Positions 51,419 through 61,183 of a stretch of DNA of 64,000 bases are shown here, one piece after another. Both the position numbers and the translations under genes were made by a program. The notes under the pieces were generated by a model, which was not told where the DNA came from, ran no database searches, and saw only the letters and a list, made by a program, of their open reading frames with translations. Positions within the stretch are counted from its first letter, which is position 1. Each line of letters begins with the position of its first letter. The stretch comes from Macrococcoides bohemicum (lineage in GTDB: Bacteria; Bacillota; Bacilli; Staphylococcales; Staphylococcaceae): NCBI RefSeq assembly GCF_042658685.1, contig NZ_JBHSQY010000002.1; one strand, written 5' to 3'.

Positions 51419-52309
51419 ATGAACAAGAATAAGAAGTTATTAAAAAGCAATTGGCTGACTTTATTATGTTTTATTCTGCCTTGTTTAATTCCATTAACAG
51501 CATTCTGGATTTTTCCGATGTTCTATAGCTTTTATATCAGCTTTACAGATTGGGATTTTATGAGTGAAGAATACAATATGGTTGCATTAGGTAATTATCA
51601 AAGTATTTTAACTGATGAGCAGTTTTACAAAGTACTATGGAATACATTTTACTTTGTAGTTGGAACAACAATTCCTACTTTAGTAATGGGGTTATGTTTC
51701 GCGTTGCTCGTTGTGAAGAAGATTCATCTTGGTGGCATTTACAGAACATTACTATTCTCGCCCTGGATTACTCCGATGGTTGCTGTGTCAATCGTCTGGT
51801 CATGGATCTTTGAACCGAAAGTAGGTGTTCTCAATCAAGTATTAGGGATGTTTCATTTAGGGCAACCAGGTTGGTTGCAATCTTCACAGTGGGCGATGGT
51901 AGCAGTCATTATCGTTACGGTGTGGAAAGGTATTGGGTGGGCGATGATTTTTTATTTAGATGCATTAAAGAAAGTGCCTAAAGAACTTTATCAGGCAGCT
52001 TCAATTGATGGTACACCACCATTTAGGCAACTGATGAAGATTACATTACCAATGATCTCACCTACGACATTTTTCTTAGTAATTATTCTGGCAATTGATG
52101 CTTTGCAAGCTTATGACCAGTTCCAGATATTAACGCAAGGTGGCCCTGCTGGTTCAACGCGAACGATATTGTACATGTATTATCAGATGGCCTTTGAAGA
52201 ATACAATATGGGCCGTGCGACAGCACTTGCTACGATATTAATTATTATTACAGCGATACTTTCATCAATACAGTTCTATGTTTCTAAGAAGTGGGTGCAT
52301 TATCAATGA
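51419..52309 (+). CDS. ABC permease, UgpA-like
   Basis: A 296-residue membrane permease with six helices and the EAA loop QAASIDGTPPFRQLMKITLP near residue 197. It begins at ATG after AAAGGAG. Its stop overlaps the start of the second permease (ATGA). The gene set permease-permease-binding protein-phosphoesterase-phosphatase-ATPase suggests import of a phosphorylated polyol or diester; the sequence alone does not prove the substrate. Confidence 0.85.
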   Translation: MNKNKKLLKSNWLTLLCFILPCLIPLTAFWIFPMFYSFYISFTDWDFMSEEYNMVALGNYQSILTDEQFYKVLWNTFYFVVGTTIPTLVMGLCFALLVVKKIHLGGIYRTLLFSPWITPMVAVSIVWSWIFEPKVGVLNQVLGMFHLGQPGWLQSSQWAMVAVIIVTVWKGIGWAMIFYLDALKKVPKELYQAASIDGTPPFRQLMKITLPMISPTTFFLVIILAIDALQAYDQFQILTQGGPAGSTRTILYMYYQMAFEEYNMGRATALATILIIITAILSSIQFYVSKKWVHYQ

Positions 52310-53130
52310 GGAAATTAAATTTAACGATTAGACATATAATATTAGCACTTGCAAGTTTTCTGATGTTCTTTCCGTTCCTATGGATGATTCTCAGTGCGTT
52401 AAAGACAAAAGACGAAATTTTCCAGGTGCCATTCAAGTTATTTCCGGCATCCCCGCAATGGGAGACATTCAATAGTGCATTCCATTCAGCACCTTTTGCA
52501 ACTTATATTTGGAATAGTACGTATACATCCATTGCTATCGTATTAATTCAAACTGTAACATCAGCATTATTTGCGTATGCACTTACACAAATGCAGTGGA
52601 AAGGTAAGCATACATTGTTCTCAATCGTTATGGGAACGTATATGTTGCCGGCAGCTGCAACTTACGTACCGAGCTATGTCATTTTAAGTAAATTAAATTT
52701 AATTGATAGTCATATCGGATTAATTATTTCGAGTGCAGCGAGTGTGTATGGCGTATTTTTATTCAGACAGGCATTTAAACAGATTTCTAAAGAAGTGATT
52801 CAAGCGGCACTCATTGATGGTGCGAGTCACTTCAAGATTTTATTTAGAATTATGTTTCCATTAACGAAACCTACTTTTGTTACGTTTATGTTGATCAGTT
52901 TTGTACAGAATTACAACAGTTATTTATGGCCTTCGTTAATCTTGCAATCACAAGAGAAAATGTTGATTACCAATGGTTTGAGACAGTTCTTTATTGAAGG
53001 TGGGGCATATGGCGTGAAGTGGCCGGAAGTTATGGCAGCTTCAACGTTTACAATCTTACCTTTACTCATCTTGTTCTTTGCGATTCAAAAGGTATTTGTA
53101 AGTGGTATTTCAGACAATGGTATTAAATAA
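52306..53130 (+). CDS. ABC permease, UgpE-like
   Basis: ATG 52306 overlaps the previous stop. The 274-residue permease has six helices and the EAA loop QAALIDGASHFKILFRIMFP, and forms the channel with the preceding protein. The late segment QNYNSYLWPSLIL is typical of sugar and glycerol-phosphate permeases of this class. Confidence 0.88.
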   Translation: MRKLNLTIRHIILALASFLMFFPFLWMILSALKTKDEIFQVPFKLFPASPQWETFNSAFHSAPFATYIWNSTYTSIAIVLIQTVTSALFAYALTQMQWKGKHTLFSIVMGTYMLPAAATYVPSYVILSKLNLIDSHIGLIISSAASVYGVFLFRQAFKQISKEVIQAALIDGASHFKILFRIMFPLTKPTFVTFMLISFVQNYNSYLWPSLILQSQEKMLITNGLRQFFIEGGAYGVKWPEVMAASTFTILPLLILFFAIQKVFVSGISDNGIK

Positions 53131-53159
53131 ATTATCATAATTTAAGGGAGAATGAAAAA

Positions 53160-54482
53160 ATGAAAAAATTTATTTATGCAGGTTTATCTTCTATTGTATT
53201 AGCAACAACATTAGCAGGTTGCGGTGGTACTTCAAATGGTGGATCTAATGGTAAGATTGTAGAGTTAAAAAAAGGTGAAAAGGTAGAAATCGAGTTCTGG
53301 TATGGTCTAGGTGGTAAATTAGGAGATCAAATGAAGAAGAAAATCGATGCCTTTAATAAATCACAAGATAAAGTAGTAGTAAAAGGAGTTCAGCAAGCAG
53401 ATTATGATGAAACGTATAAGAAATTACAAGCTGCTGTAGCAAGTGGTAAGACACCAGCTTTAATCTTAACAACAACGGATACCGGTAAGATTATGGCGAA
53501 GAAAAAGATTTTAACAGAGTTAACACCATATATTGATGTAAAAGATGATTATGAAACGAAAGATATTATTGAGACATTCTTAAAAGATGGACAGTTTGAA
53601 GATAAGCAATTCACGTTACCAGCATACGGTACAACACAATTAATGTACTACCGTAAAGATGCTTTAAAGGAAGCAGGATTAACTGAAGATATCTTTAAAG
53701 ACTGGACGAAATTTGAAGAAGCAGCAAAGCAATTAACTAAGAAGTCTGGGAATAAAGTTGAGCGTTACGGCTGGTCACCGATGTGGGGTGCTGATAACTT
53801 AATGGATATGGCATACTCTAACGGAGGTAAAGTAATTGACGAATCAGGTAAGAAAGTAATGATTAACTCTAAAGAGTGGGTTGAAGCATGGTCAATTATT
53901 GATCGTGGTATTAATAAAGATAAGACGATGAAAATCAACTCAGGTGGCCAAGGCTGGGAATATTGGTATAAAACGATTGATGAAGTAATGCAAGAGAAAT
54001 CTGCAGGTTACATCGGTTCGTCAGGTGACCAGGGAGATCTTGACTTTAAGCAATTAGGTGCAGCTGAACAGCCAGGATTTAATGGTAAAGAAGGAACACC
54101 TTCAGCATCAAGTCAGCAGTTAGCGATTCCGTCTAAAGCTGAAGCGAAACAAAAGGCAGCGGCATTTGAATTCATTAAGTTCTTTGAGAAAGCTGAAAAT
54201 ACTGCTGACTGGTCAATGAACACTGGTTATATTGCAGTAAGAACTTCAGCGAAAGATGATGCGAAGTTTAAAGCATTTGCTAAAAAAAATCCTCAAATCT
54301 TAAAGCCGATTGAACAAGCAGAGCATGCAGTACCAACGTTTATCGATCCAACTGGCGGTAAGATACAAGATGCTATCAAAAAAGCAGCTGACAAAATGGA
54401 AATTGAAGGTAAACCAGCGAAAGAAGTGTTAGATGAAGCACAAAAAGAAGCACAAGCTGCATTAGACAATACTGTGAAATAG
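53160..54482 (+). CDS. ABC substrate-binding lipoprotein, UgpB-like
   Basis: A 440-residue lipoprotein (lipobox LAGC, Cys about residue 21) with the family 1 binding fold. EIEFWYGLGGKLGDQMKKKI near the start and GEKVE preceding it resemble UgpB glycerol-phosphate-binding proteins, as do TTQLMYYRKDALKEAG and ASSQQLAIPS. The cognate permeases lie just upstream. ATG follows AAGGGAGAATG. Confidence 0.85.
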   Translation: MKKFIYAGLSSIVLATTLAGCGGTSNGGSNGKIVELKKGEKVEIEFWYGLGGKLGDQMKKKIDAFNKSQDKVVVKGVQQADYDETYKKLQAAVASGKTPALILTTTDTGKIMAKKKILTELTPYIDVKDDYETKDIIETFLKDGQFEDKQFTLPAYGTTQLMYYRKDALKEAGLTEDIFKDWTKFEEAAKQLTKKSGNKVERYGWSPMWGADNLMDMAYSNGGKVIDESGKKVMINSKEWVEAWSIIDRGINKDKTMKINSGGQGWEYWYKTIDEVMQEKSAGYIGSSGDQGDLDFKQLGAAEQPGFNGKEGTPSASSQQLAIPSKAEAKQKAAAFEFIKFFEKAENTADWSMNTGYIAVRTSAKDDAKFKAFAKKNPQILKPIEQAEHAVPTFIDPTGGKIQDAIKKAADKMEIEGKPAKEVLDEAQKEAQAALDNTVK

Positions 54483-54498
54483 GTTAGGAGTTTATCTA

Positions 54499-55821
54499 AT
54501 GAATAAAGTTACAGGTAAAATTTCAATAAGAGGATTTCAATATCCTCTTATTACTTTAAATATACAATGTGAGTTTTGGACTTATGTCCGTCTTTACCAA
54601 GGTGATGCTTTAATATATCAGTATATCGGTAGAGATTCTGAGTTAGTGGTTGATTTGGTAGATGTATCGTATGGTCAATCGCAATTATTTGATGATAGTG
54701 ATCTTACTTATGTAGTAATGGATGTACAGAAGTTTACAACACCGATTGTCAATGTTGAAGTAACTGATGGTAAGCCTGCTTATATAGAAGAGCATCATCA
54801 TTTTATTCAGAATATGGCAGATAGAAGTAAAACAGATAAACGTTATTATAAAGGTGATTTACATGCCCATACGAATCTTTCTGATGGCAGCTTAACACCA
54901 AGCGAACTTGTTGCACATGCAAAGGAAGTAGGGTTAGATTTCTTCTTTATTACGGACCATAACTTCTACCATACTATATGGCCAAAAAGTGATATGTTAA
55001 TACTCCCAGGTGTTGAGTTTACGGGTAATACAGGACACTGGAATGCATTAAATCTTCAAGATGCAATCGATATGTATTCTGAAGACTATAATATCGAATC
55101 TATTGAAGGTACGCATAAATTGATGGATAGAATGTGTGATAATGATACGTTAGTAAGCGTTAACCACCCTTTCTTAACAATTTGGTCATGGTTGCATGAC
55201 GAACTGGATTTAACGAAAGTTGATAGTCTTGAATTATGGAATGATCCAAGTTACAAAGACAATCCTAAAGCAACGGAAGAAGCTTTAAAGTTCTGGCATG
55301 CTTCACTTGTAACAGGTCATCGCATTACAGCAGTTGGTGGTAGTGACTTCCATCATTTAATTGATGTGAAAGATAACAATAGAACGAACGCCTTAAATGA
55401 TCCGACAACACATGTTTATTGTGAAGGACTAAATAAAGATAACTTACTTGAAAGCATAAGAAGTGGTCATGTATTTGTAACGAGATTTATTAATGTTGAA
55501 GCATTTAATGTTACTGTCAATGATAAAGCAGTGATGTTTGGCGACACAATGAGTACAGGCGGTAACGCTAAAGTGGCATTTGAAGTTAAAGGTGAACCTG
55601 TAACAGCAGATGTAACGCTATATACGAAAGATAAGCGATACGTTAGTAGTTTAGAAAATAATGTTGCTACATTTAATGTTGAAGTTGAGGCAAATGATTT
55701 CTTAAGATTTGAACTAAGGAATGAAGAGCTAATCGCATTTACAAATCCAATTTATCAAGGTGCAATCGAACGTACTACAACAACATATAAAGAAGTCAAG
55801 GCATTGATGTATGAAATATAA
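54499..55821 (+). CDS. PHP-domain metallohydrolase (CehA/McbA-like)
   Basis: A 440-residue protein with an N-terminal beta domain (1-110) and a PHP phosphoesterase domain: HAHTNLSDGSLTPSE (metal site 1), ITDHNFYH, then a VNHPF histidine and GGSDFHH. The C-terminus is beta-rich. Proteins of this class cleave phosphoesters or carbamates with three metals. No signal peptide is present, so it acts in the cytoplasm on the imported compound. It overlaps the HAD gene by 11 bp. Confidence 0.85.
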   Translation: MNKVTGKISIRGFQYPLITLNIQCEFWTYVRLYQGDALIYQYIGRDSELVVDLVDVSYGQSQLFDDSDLTYVVMDVQKFTTPIVNVEVTDGKPAYIEEHHHFIQNMADRSKTDKRYYKGDLHAHTNLSDGSLTPSELVAHAKEVGLDFFFITDHNFYHTIWPKSDMLILPGVEFTGNTGHWNALNLQDAIDMYSEDYNIESIEGTHKLMDRMCDNDTLVSVNHPFLTIWSWLHDELDLTKVDSLELWNDPSYKDNPKATEEALKFWHASLVTGHRITAVGGSDFHHLIDVKDNNRTNALNDPTTHVYCEGLNKDNLLESIRSGHVFVTRFINVEAFNVTVNDKAVMFGDTMSTGGNAKVAFEVKGEPVTADVTLYTKDKRYVSSLENNVATFNVEVEANDFLRFELRNEELIAFTNPIYQGAIERTTTTYKEVKALMYEI

Positions 55822-56527
55822 ATTAGTCATATTTGATAAAGATGGAACCTTGCTGAGGTTTGAATCAGTGTGGGTGAAAATTGGTCATAATATTGTAGAT
55901 AGCTTTATAAATACGTTCGATGTACAAATTGACAAACAAGATATATTACAAGCATTAGGCTTAGGTGCAGATTACATCGAACCTTCTGGAATACTATCGA
56001 GTGGTACGACTAACGATATTATTAAAGTGTTCAATAAATATGTACAAGATGACAATGTTGAAATGTGGACTCGAAAAAATATGGATGCACTCGCCAATCA
56101 ATATGAACATCAGCTTGAAATGATAAAAGGGACTGATGTAGTTCTAAAAAGGCTAAAAGATAGCGGCTATTTGCTTGCTGTAATAACGGCGGATGATTAT
56201 ATTAGTACGGATAATTTCTTAAGAAAGTTTGATATACGTGATTACTTTAATGAGATTATCACGAGTGACAGAGTCCCTGTTCAAAAACCTAATCATTTAA
56301 TACTGGATTCACTTATAGAAAAATATCAAATAAAGACGAGTGAAATGATTATGGTTGGTGATACACCTATCGATATGCAGTTAGGTAAGAATGGCAATAT
56401 AGGACTTACTATAGGTGTATTAAGTGGGACGAGTAAGCATGAACATTTACACGAGGCCGATATTATATTAAATGATGTGACAGAATTAATTAAAGACGAC
56501 CAATTGATTTGGGAAGAGGGATTTTAA
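55811..56527 (+). CDS. HAD-family phosphatase
   Basis: A 238-residue HAD hydrolase of the phosphoglycolate-phosphatase class. Motif I is FDKDGTL (nucleophile Asp9), motif II ITADD, motif III a lysine in VQKPNH, motif IV GDTPIDMQLG. An alpha-helical cap lies between I and II. Its start overlaps the PHP gene and its stop overlaps the ATPase gene (TAATG). It may remove phosphate from the PHP product. Confidence 0.88.
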   Translation: MKYKLVIFDKDGTLLRFESVWVKIGHNIVDSFINTFDVQIDKQDILQALGLGADYIEPSGILSSGTTNDIIKVFNKYVQDDNVEMWTRKNMDALANQYEHQLEMIKGTDVVLKRLKDSGYLLAVITADDYISTDNFLRKFDIRDYFNEIITSDRVPVQKPNHLILDSLIEKYQIKTSEMIMVGDTPIDMQLGKNGNIGLTIGVLSGTSKHEHLHEADIILNDVTELIKDDQLIWEEGF

Positions 56528-57561
56528 TGCTGAAAGTAGAAAATATAAATAAAAGATATCACAAAGAGCAATGGGTTTTAAAAGATATTAACTTTGAAGT
56601 AGCTGCTGGCGATTTCTTTGTACTTGTAGGACCTAGTGGTTGTGGGAAAAGTACTCTGCTTAAGATGATTGCAGGATTAGAAGATATTACTGAAGGTAAG
56701 TTATTTATAAATGATACGTTAGCAAATCATTTACACCCGAAAGATAGAAATTTATCTATGGTCTTTCAAAACTACGCACTTTATCCTCATATGACGGTAG
56801 AGAAAAATATATTATTTACCCTGGAAAATAGAAAAGTGCCTAAAAATGAACGTCAACAAAAGATGATGGAAGCGGCAAAGCTTGTAGGACTAGAAAGTTA
56901 TTTAAAGAAGAAGCCAGGTGAGCTCTCAGGAGGACAACGTCAACGTGTAGCACTTGCACGTGCAATTGTAAGTGAATCAAAGATATGTCTGATGGATGAG
57001 CCATTATCTAACTTAGATGCAAAGCTGCGAGGTCAAATGCGTGCAGAATTACGTCAGTTACAACAACGACTAGATATGACGATGATTTATGTTACACATG
57101 ATCAAGTGGAAGCGATGACGATGAGCGATCGCATCATGGTCTTAAATGACGGTCACATTCAACAAATTGGCACACCGCTGGAAATATATAATAACCCTGC
57201 GAATAAGTTTGTAGCAAACTTTATGGGAAGTCCAGCAATGAATATTGTAAAGGGACACTTAATAGACAATGCGATTAAATTTGGCAATTTTAGTCTGCCA
57301 GCTACGCATTATCATCAGACAATTGATGTTGGGTTTAGGCCAGAAGATATTTATCTTTATAAAAATGGTACTGCTGTTAGTGTTACTGCTTGCGAAATAT
57401 TAGGGGACACGACGATTGTGAACTTTGATATTAGCGGTGAACAATGTATTGCTAAATTTAATGAACAGCTTCCATTGAACATAGGAGATGTCATTAATAT
57501 TAGTATTAAGCGGGATAAAGTTAAATATTTCGATTCAGAACATGGAAATGTTATCGAATAG
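56527..57561 (+). CDS. ABC transporter ATPase, UgpC-like
   Basis: ATG 56527 overlaps the HAD stop. The 344-residue ATPase has Walker A GPSGCGKST, VFQNYALYPHMTV, signature LSGGQRQRVALARA, Walker B ICLMDEPLSNLD and a C-terminal regulatory domain (VGFRPEDIYLY). It is the last gene of the importer operon and similar to the ATPase at 45125, but with a diverged C-terminal domain. Confidence 0.92.
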   Translation: MLKVENINKRYHKEQWVLKDINFEVAAGDFFVLVGPSGCGKSTLLKMIAGLEDITEGKLFINDTLANHLHPKDRNLSMVFQNYALYPHMTVEKNILFTLENRKVPKNERQQKMMEAAKLVGLESYLKKKPGELSGGQRQRVALARAIVSESKICLMDEPLSNLDAKLRGQMRAELRQLQQRLDMTMIYVTHDQVEAMTMSDRIMVLNDGHIQQIGTPLEIYNNPANKFVANFMGSPAMNIVKGHLIDNAIKFGNFSLPATHYHQTIDVGFRPEDIYLYKNGTAVSVTACEILGDTTIVNFDISGEQCIAKFNEQLPLNIGDVINISIKRDKVKYFDSEHGNVIE

Positions 57562-57562
57562 C

Positions 57563-57592
57563 TACCGAACAAAGTTAATTTGTTCGGTTTTT
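57563..57592 (+). terminator. terminator of the second ABC operon
   Basis: ACCGAACAAA/TTTGTTCGGT stem with a GTTAA loop and T-run. Confidence 0.92.
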
Positions 57593-57620
57593 TAATTAAA
57601 CAATACGTGACGTATTGATA

Positions 57621-57957
57621 AGGCCACTGAAAATCTCACGATTTTTTAATCTTCAATAAAAAATTATGAAAAAATCCCAATATATATTTAAAAATTTCAA
57701 ATTTATTTTCTTCTTTTCTATAGCCATGGGTAACAGAAGGATTAAGCTTTGAAACTAAATCAATTTTCTAAGCTCATTATCTTTTGGCACCACAATATCA
57801 TGTAGTTTACTATATTCACTTAATATCATCTCATCTTATTTTCTCAACAAAGGAATTACCCATCAATTTACGTAAAAAAGAAGGTATGAAATTAATCATA
57901 CCTTCCTAGAACAGCCATTTAATTTTTAAGCGAAGATTGAGACTTTTTCAGTGGCCT
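57621..57957 (-). mobile_element. internally deleted IS1182-family element
   Basis: The ends are inverted repeats beginning AGGCCACTGAAAA on both sides. Read on the minus strand, the interior contains EYSKLHDIVVPKDNELRKLI, the N-terminus of an IS1182-type transposase, and then stops. With only 337 bp the element cannot code for transposase. It sits next to a small palindrome (57601-57617). No clear target duplication is visible. Confidence 0.72.
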
Positions 57958-57977
57958 CATTTAAATTGTGCTGTTTT

Positions 57978-58430
57978 TTATCTTCTTATAATCTCAATGT
58001 TCTTTACTTGTAATGGATCAATCCTGACAATCTGTTTTAGGAATGGATGTCTCGCTTCAATATTAATTTCTTTGCTATTCCAATTTGATTCAATACTTTT
58101 ACCTTTAATGACAGTACCATCTATTAAAGTTATGATACATTTTATATGGTTGTACGTAGTGATGTATTCATGATGATAACTGATATAACCGTGATCGACG
58201 GAGATATTATCATAGACTTGTTCGAAATCTTTTTTCATTGCTGCAATTCTAGGGATTTGTTTTATCTCATCTGGATTGAATAAATAACCAAACTCATTGT
58301 AGAGTATTTGGTCATATGCATCCATGAGTTCTCGAATAATCTCGCCTGAATCATAATCTATTTCTAAGAGATCTACTTTATATTTTCTTAGTGTTGCTTT
58401 GTCTTCTTCCTTTAATATCACCGTATCCAT
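57978..58430 (-). CDS. hypothetical protein
   Basis: A 150-residue acidic protein, helical at first (LMDAYDQILYNEFGYLFNPDE) and ending in a small beta domain (IITLIDGTVIKGKS, then VRIDPLQVKNIEIIRR) that resembles SH3-like or DUF folds without a firm match. ATG is preceded by GAGGTGATTG. It ends 21 bp from the IS remnant. I do not recognise it. Confidence 0.6.
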   Translation of the reverse strand: MDTVILKEEDKATLRKYKVDLLEIDYDSGEIIRELMDAYDQILYNEFGYLFNPDEIKQIPRIAAMKKDFEQVYDNISVDHGYISYHHEYITTYNHIKCIITLIDGTVIKGKSIESNWNSKEINIEARHPFLKQIVRIDPLQVKNIEIIRR

Positions 58431-58526
58431 TCAATCACCTCATTTTTGATAGTATAGCAAATAAATTGTATATGGAACGTGTCATTTTTAAAGTATTTCG
58501 TTATGATAATTTTAAGAGGTGAGTAT

Positions 58527-58727
58527 ATGATATATGTTATCGGAAGTATGTCTGTAGATTTAGTTGTGCAGGCAAACAGGTTACCAAAGAGAGGTGAAAC
58601 GATCTTAGGAGAATCCTTCTTTATGACTGAAGGAGGAAAAGGTGCGAATCAGGCAGCTGGTCTTTCTGTTGGAGGATTAGGAGCACAAGGTGGCATGCCG
58701 TTTAGATATGATATTAAGGATAAATAA
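58527..58727 (+). pseudogene. rbsK: ribokinase gene with an internal deletion
   Basis: ATG 58527 follows AAGAGGTGAG. The first 45 residues are the start of a ribokinase (IYVIGSMSVDLVVQANRLPK, then GGKGANQAA), while the last 20 (GLSVGGLGAQGGMPFRYDI) match the extreme C-terminus of the same family. The roughly 230 residues between, including the GAGD catalytic motif, are absent. The two parts are joined in frame, so a 66-residue peptide could be made but cannot be active. Confidence 0.8.
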
Positions 58728-58728
58728 A

Positions 58729-58775
58729 AAAACACCGGTGAAAGTAATCGATTAACTTTCACTGGTGTTTTAAAG
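58729..58775 (+). terminator. terminator after the ribokinase relic
   Basis: A 17-pair stem (AAAACACCGGTGAAAGT with one G-T) and T-run. Confidence 0.9.
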
Positions 58776-58811
58776 TTTACCGTAAAAAGACTTAATTTAT
58801 GATACATCATT

Positions 58812-59240
58812 CTATATGATCTTTCCTTCTTTCATTTCACGACGAAACTCATAATAGCGTAGCCATTTGAACAGGACATACAATATAAAGATAATGATTG
58901 TCGTGTAATGCATTCCGCTACCTGGAATATTTGGTGGTGAGAAATGCACTACAATATATCCAAGAGATAATATGATTGCCAGGACTGCACTATATGTGAG
59001 GCAGTCTTTTAAATACCACTGAGCAACGAGCCAGTCTTTAGCATTATTGGTTTCTAGATATCTTTTAATTTGTGTAATCGTATCTGCATAGCAAATTAAT
59101 AACATCATCGTAAATGCATAGACTGCAAATAAAGTATATTTCGGATAATATATAAAGAGTAATACAAAAGCTACGATGATAAGAGCAATCATACTCATAA
59201 TATAAAATTTTTTATTGTGTTTAATATACCACGATATCAT
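58812..59240 (-). CDS. small membrane protein
   Basis: ATG 59240 lies behind AAGGGGTGG. The 142-residue protein has four hydrophobic segments (about 12-30, 35-52, 80-98, 112-126) and basic ends. Its size and topology resemble the membrane proteins at 10058 and 20373, though the sequence match is weak. Function unknown. Confidence 0.62.
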   Translation of the reverse strand: MISWYIKHNKKFYIMSMIALIIVAFVLLFIYYPKYTLFAVYAFTMMLLICYADTITQIKRYLETNNAKDWLVAQWYLKDCLTYSAVLAIILSLGYIVVHFSPPNIPGSGMHYTTIIIFILYVLFKWLRYYEFRREMKEGKII

Positions 59241-59381
59241 GTTACCACCCCTTTTGTTCAATATACTTATTATAAACCACAAATTAGGAAAGTTGAATAA
59301 AATGGTATATATTTTCCGGGAAATTTTATGATTAATTGATGGAACTGTTATAAAATGAATTTAATGAAGGTAGGTGTGCTT

Positions 59382-60278
59382 ATGAAGTGTTTAATTATTG
59401 GATCAACTGTTGCTGATATTATGATTTATATGGATAAATTACCGACGAGTCAAGGTGATGAACATATTAAAAAGCAGATGATGGCAGTAGGTGGGTGTGC
59501 GTTTAACGTTGTTAATGTATTGCATCGGATGGGAGTAGATTATACTTTTATATCGCCAGTAGGAACAGGTATGTATGGTGATTTTGTGAAGAAAGAATTA
59601 AATCGTTTAGATATACAAAGTGAAATACATCTGAGTGGTGCGAATGGATGTTGTTATTGTTTCGTTGAAGAAAATGGTGACAGAACATTCTTGTCCCATC
59701 ATGGCGTGGAGTATTCATTTAATCCGGAATGGGTAACGGATTTAGAGATAACTTCATTTGATTATATTTATGTGTGTGGATTAGAGATTGAAGAAATAGA
59801 TGGTGATAAGATTATAGATGTATTAAAGCATGTAACTGGTCAAATTATCTTCTGTCCTGGACCACGAGGTAAATTAATTAAACAGAGGAAGATGGAAGCA
59901 CTCTACGCGTTGTCACCGATTATCCATTTAAATGATCAGGAAATAAAAGAGTTGACTGGGTTAGAAAATTTAGAAGAAGCGGTACAAAAAATGTATGACT
60001 GGACGCATAACACAGTTATTGTGACGACTGGTGCAGACGGTGCAATTTACTATGATGGTCAAATGCACAGTGTAACAGGATATAAAGCTACAGTGGTTGA
60101 TACAATTGGCGCTGGAGATAGTCATACTGGCGGTGTAATAGCAGCATTAAGTACCGGGAAAACGTTACATGAAGCAGTTGATTTTGCGAACCTGGTATCG
60201 AGTAAAGTGGTTGGTGTGAATGGCGTGCATTTAGAAGAAGGAATATACGAAGAGCTTCGACAATCTTTGAGAAGATAA
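59382..60278 (+). CDS. PfkB-family carbohydrate kinase
   Basis: ATG 59382 follows GAAGGTAGGTG. The 298-residue kinase has the PfkB start (CLIIGSTVADIMIYMDKLPT, then AVGGCAFNVVNVL) and the catalytic TIGAGDSHTGG near residue 245. Members phosphorylate ribose, fructose, adenosine or similar compounds. The sequence does not specify which. Confidence 0.88.
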   Translation: MKCLIIGSTVADIMIYMDKLPTSQGDEHIKKQMMAVGGCAFNVVNVLHRMGVDYTFISPVGTGMYGDFVKKELNRLDIQSEIHLSGANGCCYCFVEENGDRTFLSHHGVEYSFNPEWVTDLEITSFDYIYVCGLEIEEIDGDKIIDVLKHVTGQIIFCPGPRGKLIKQRKMEALYALSPIIHLNDQEIKELTGLENLEEAVQKMYDWTHNTVIVTTGADGAIYYDGQMHSVTGYKATVVDTIGAGDSHTGGVIAALSTGKTLHEAVDFANLVSSKVVGVNGVHLEEGIYEELRQSLRR

Positions 60279-60390
60279 AATCAAAAATGTATTGTTATTT
60301 TCTGTAAAACAGAGTATCGTTTAGTTATATTGAATTACAATATGAATTTTATTCGTATAACTAATAACTTATTTCTTAAAGGAGATTTTT

Positions 60391-61161
60391 ATGAAAAAAT
60401 TAATTTGTGCAATAGCTGTGAGTGCATTACTTTTAACTCCAATGAACGTTGCGGATGCAAAGCGTTACAAGACGATAAGAGTGCATACAGTGCAGTCGAA
60501 TGATACTGTCACTTCAATTGCTAAGAAATATAATATTACGCCTACAAACGTTAAGAAGTGGAATGCATTAGTTCTTGATGCAACGTATCCTGGAGATCAC
60601 TTGGTTACATCTAATCCGAATAAGACCAAACCTATTTATAAACGCAGTGTGCCAAGCAAAGATGTAATGGTTCAATGGTTCTACGATCGTATGGGTAAGA
60701 CACGTTATCAATCTTATGCAGGACGATGGGGTAAAGATACTTGGGATTGTTCGAGTGCTGTTTACGCAGCAATGATTGAAGCGGGTTACTTACCAAAGCA
60801 GACAGTACTTGGTGATACCACAACGATGTTTGCTCAGGAGAATCGTTTGTTTATACCGATAAAGAAAAAAGATGTGCGTTACGGAGATATATTCGTATTA
60901 GGTAGTAAAGTGAATAGTCGCGGTGCATTGGGTCATACGGGTGTAATTCTGAATAAGAATCAGATCATCCACATGGGCTATAAAACTGCATATGACAATG
61001 GCATCATGATTACAGGTTATCAAGGATTTGCTGAAAAACCTGGTGTTCCAACGTATTATTATCGTATTAATGAAGATTTTGTTAAAAAGATAAAAGCTAA
61101 AGACGTATTTGAAAATAGTTTAGGTAAACCTGTATTTAAATATAAATTGCCCTCAAGATAA
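60391..61161 (+). CDS. LysM-domain cell-wall hydrolase (NlpC/P60-like)
   Basis: A 256-residue exported protein: signal peptide (MKKLICAIAVSALLLTP, cleavage near VADA), a LysM peptidoglycan-binding domain at about 30-70 (HTVQSNDTVTSIAKKYNIT), then a cysteine peptidase domain of the phage amidase/NlpC-P60 type. The catalytic Cys is in TWDCSSAVYAAM, with likely His in LGHTGVIL. It probably cleaves peptidoglycan stem peptides. ATG follows AAAGGAG. It is convergent with the RecQ gene. Confidence 0.87.
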   Translation: MKKLICAIAVSALLLTPMNVADAKRYKTIRVHTVQSNDTVTSIAKKYNITPTNVKKWNALVLDATYPGDHLVTSNPNKTKPIYKRSVPSKDVMVQWFYDRMGKTRYQSYAGRWGKDTWDCSSAVYAAMIEAGYLPKQTVLGDTTTMFAQENRLFIPIKKKDVRYGDIFVLGSKVNSRGALGHTGVILNKNQIIHMGYKTAYDNGIMITGYQGFAEKPGVPTYYYRINEDFVKKIKAKDVFENSLGKPVFKYKLPSR

Positions 61162-61183
61162 TCATCTTGAAGGCAGTTTTTTA
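61148..61183. terminator. bidirectional terminator
   Basis: TGCCCTCAAGAT/ATCTTGAAGGCA stem with an AATC loop and T-run. Confidence 0.85.
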
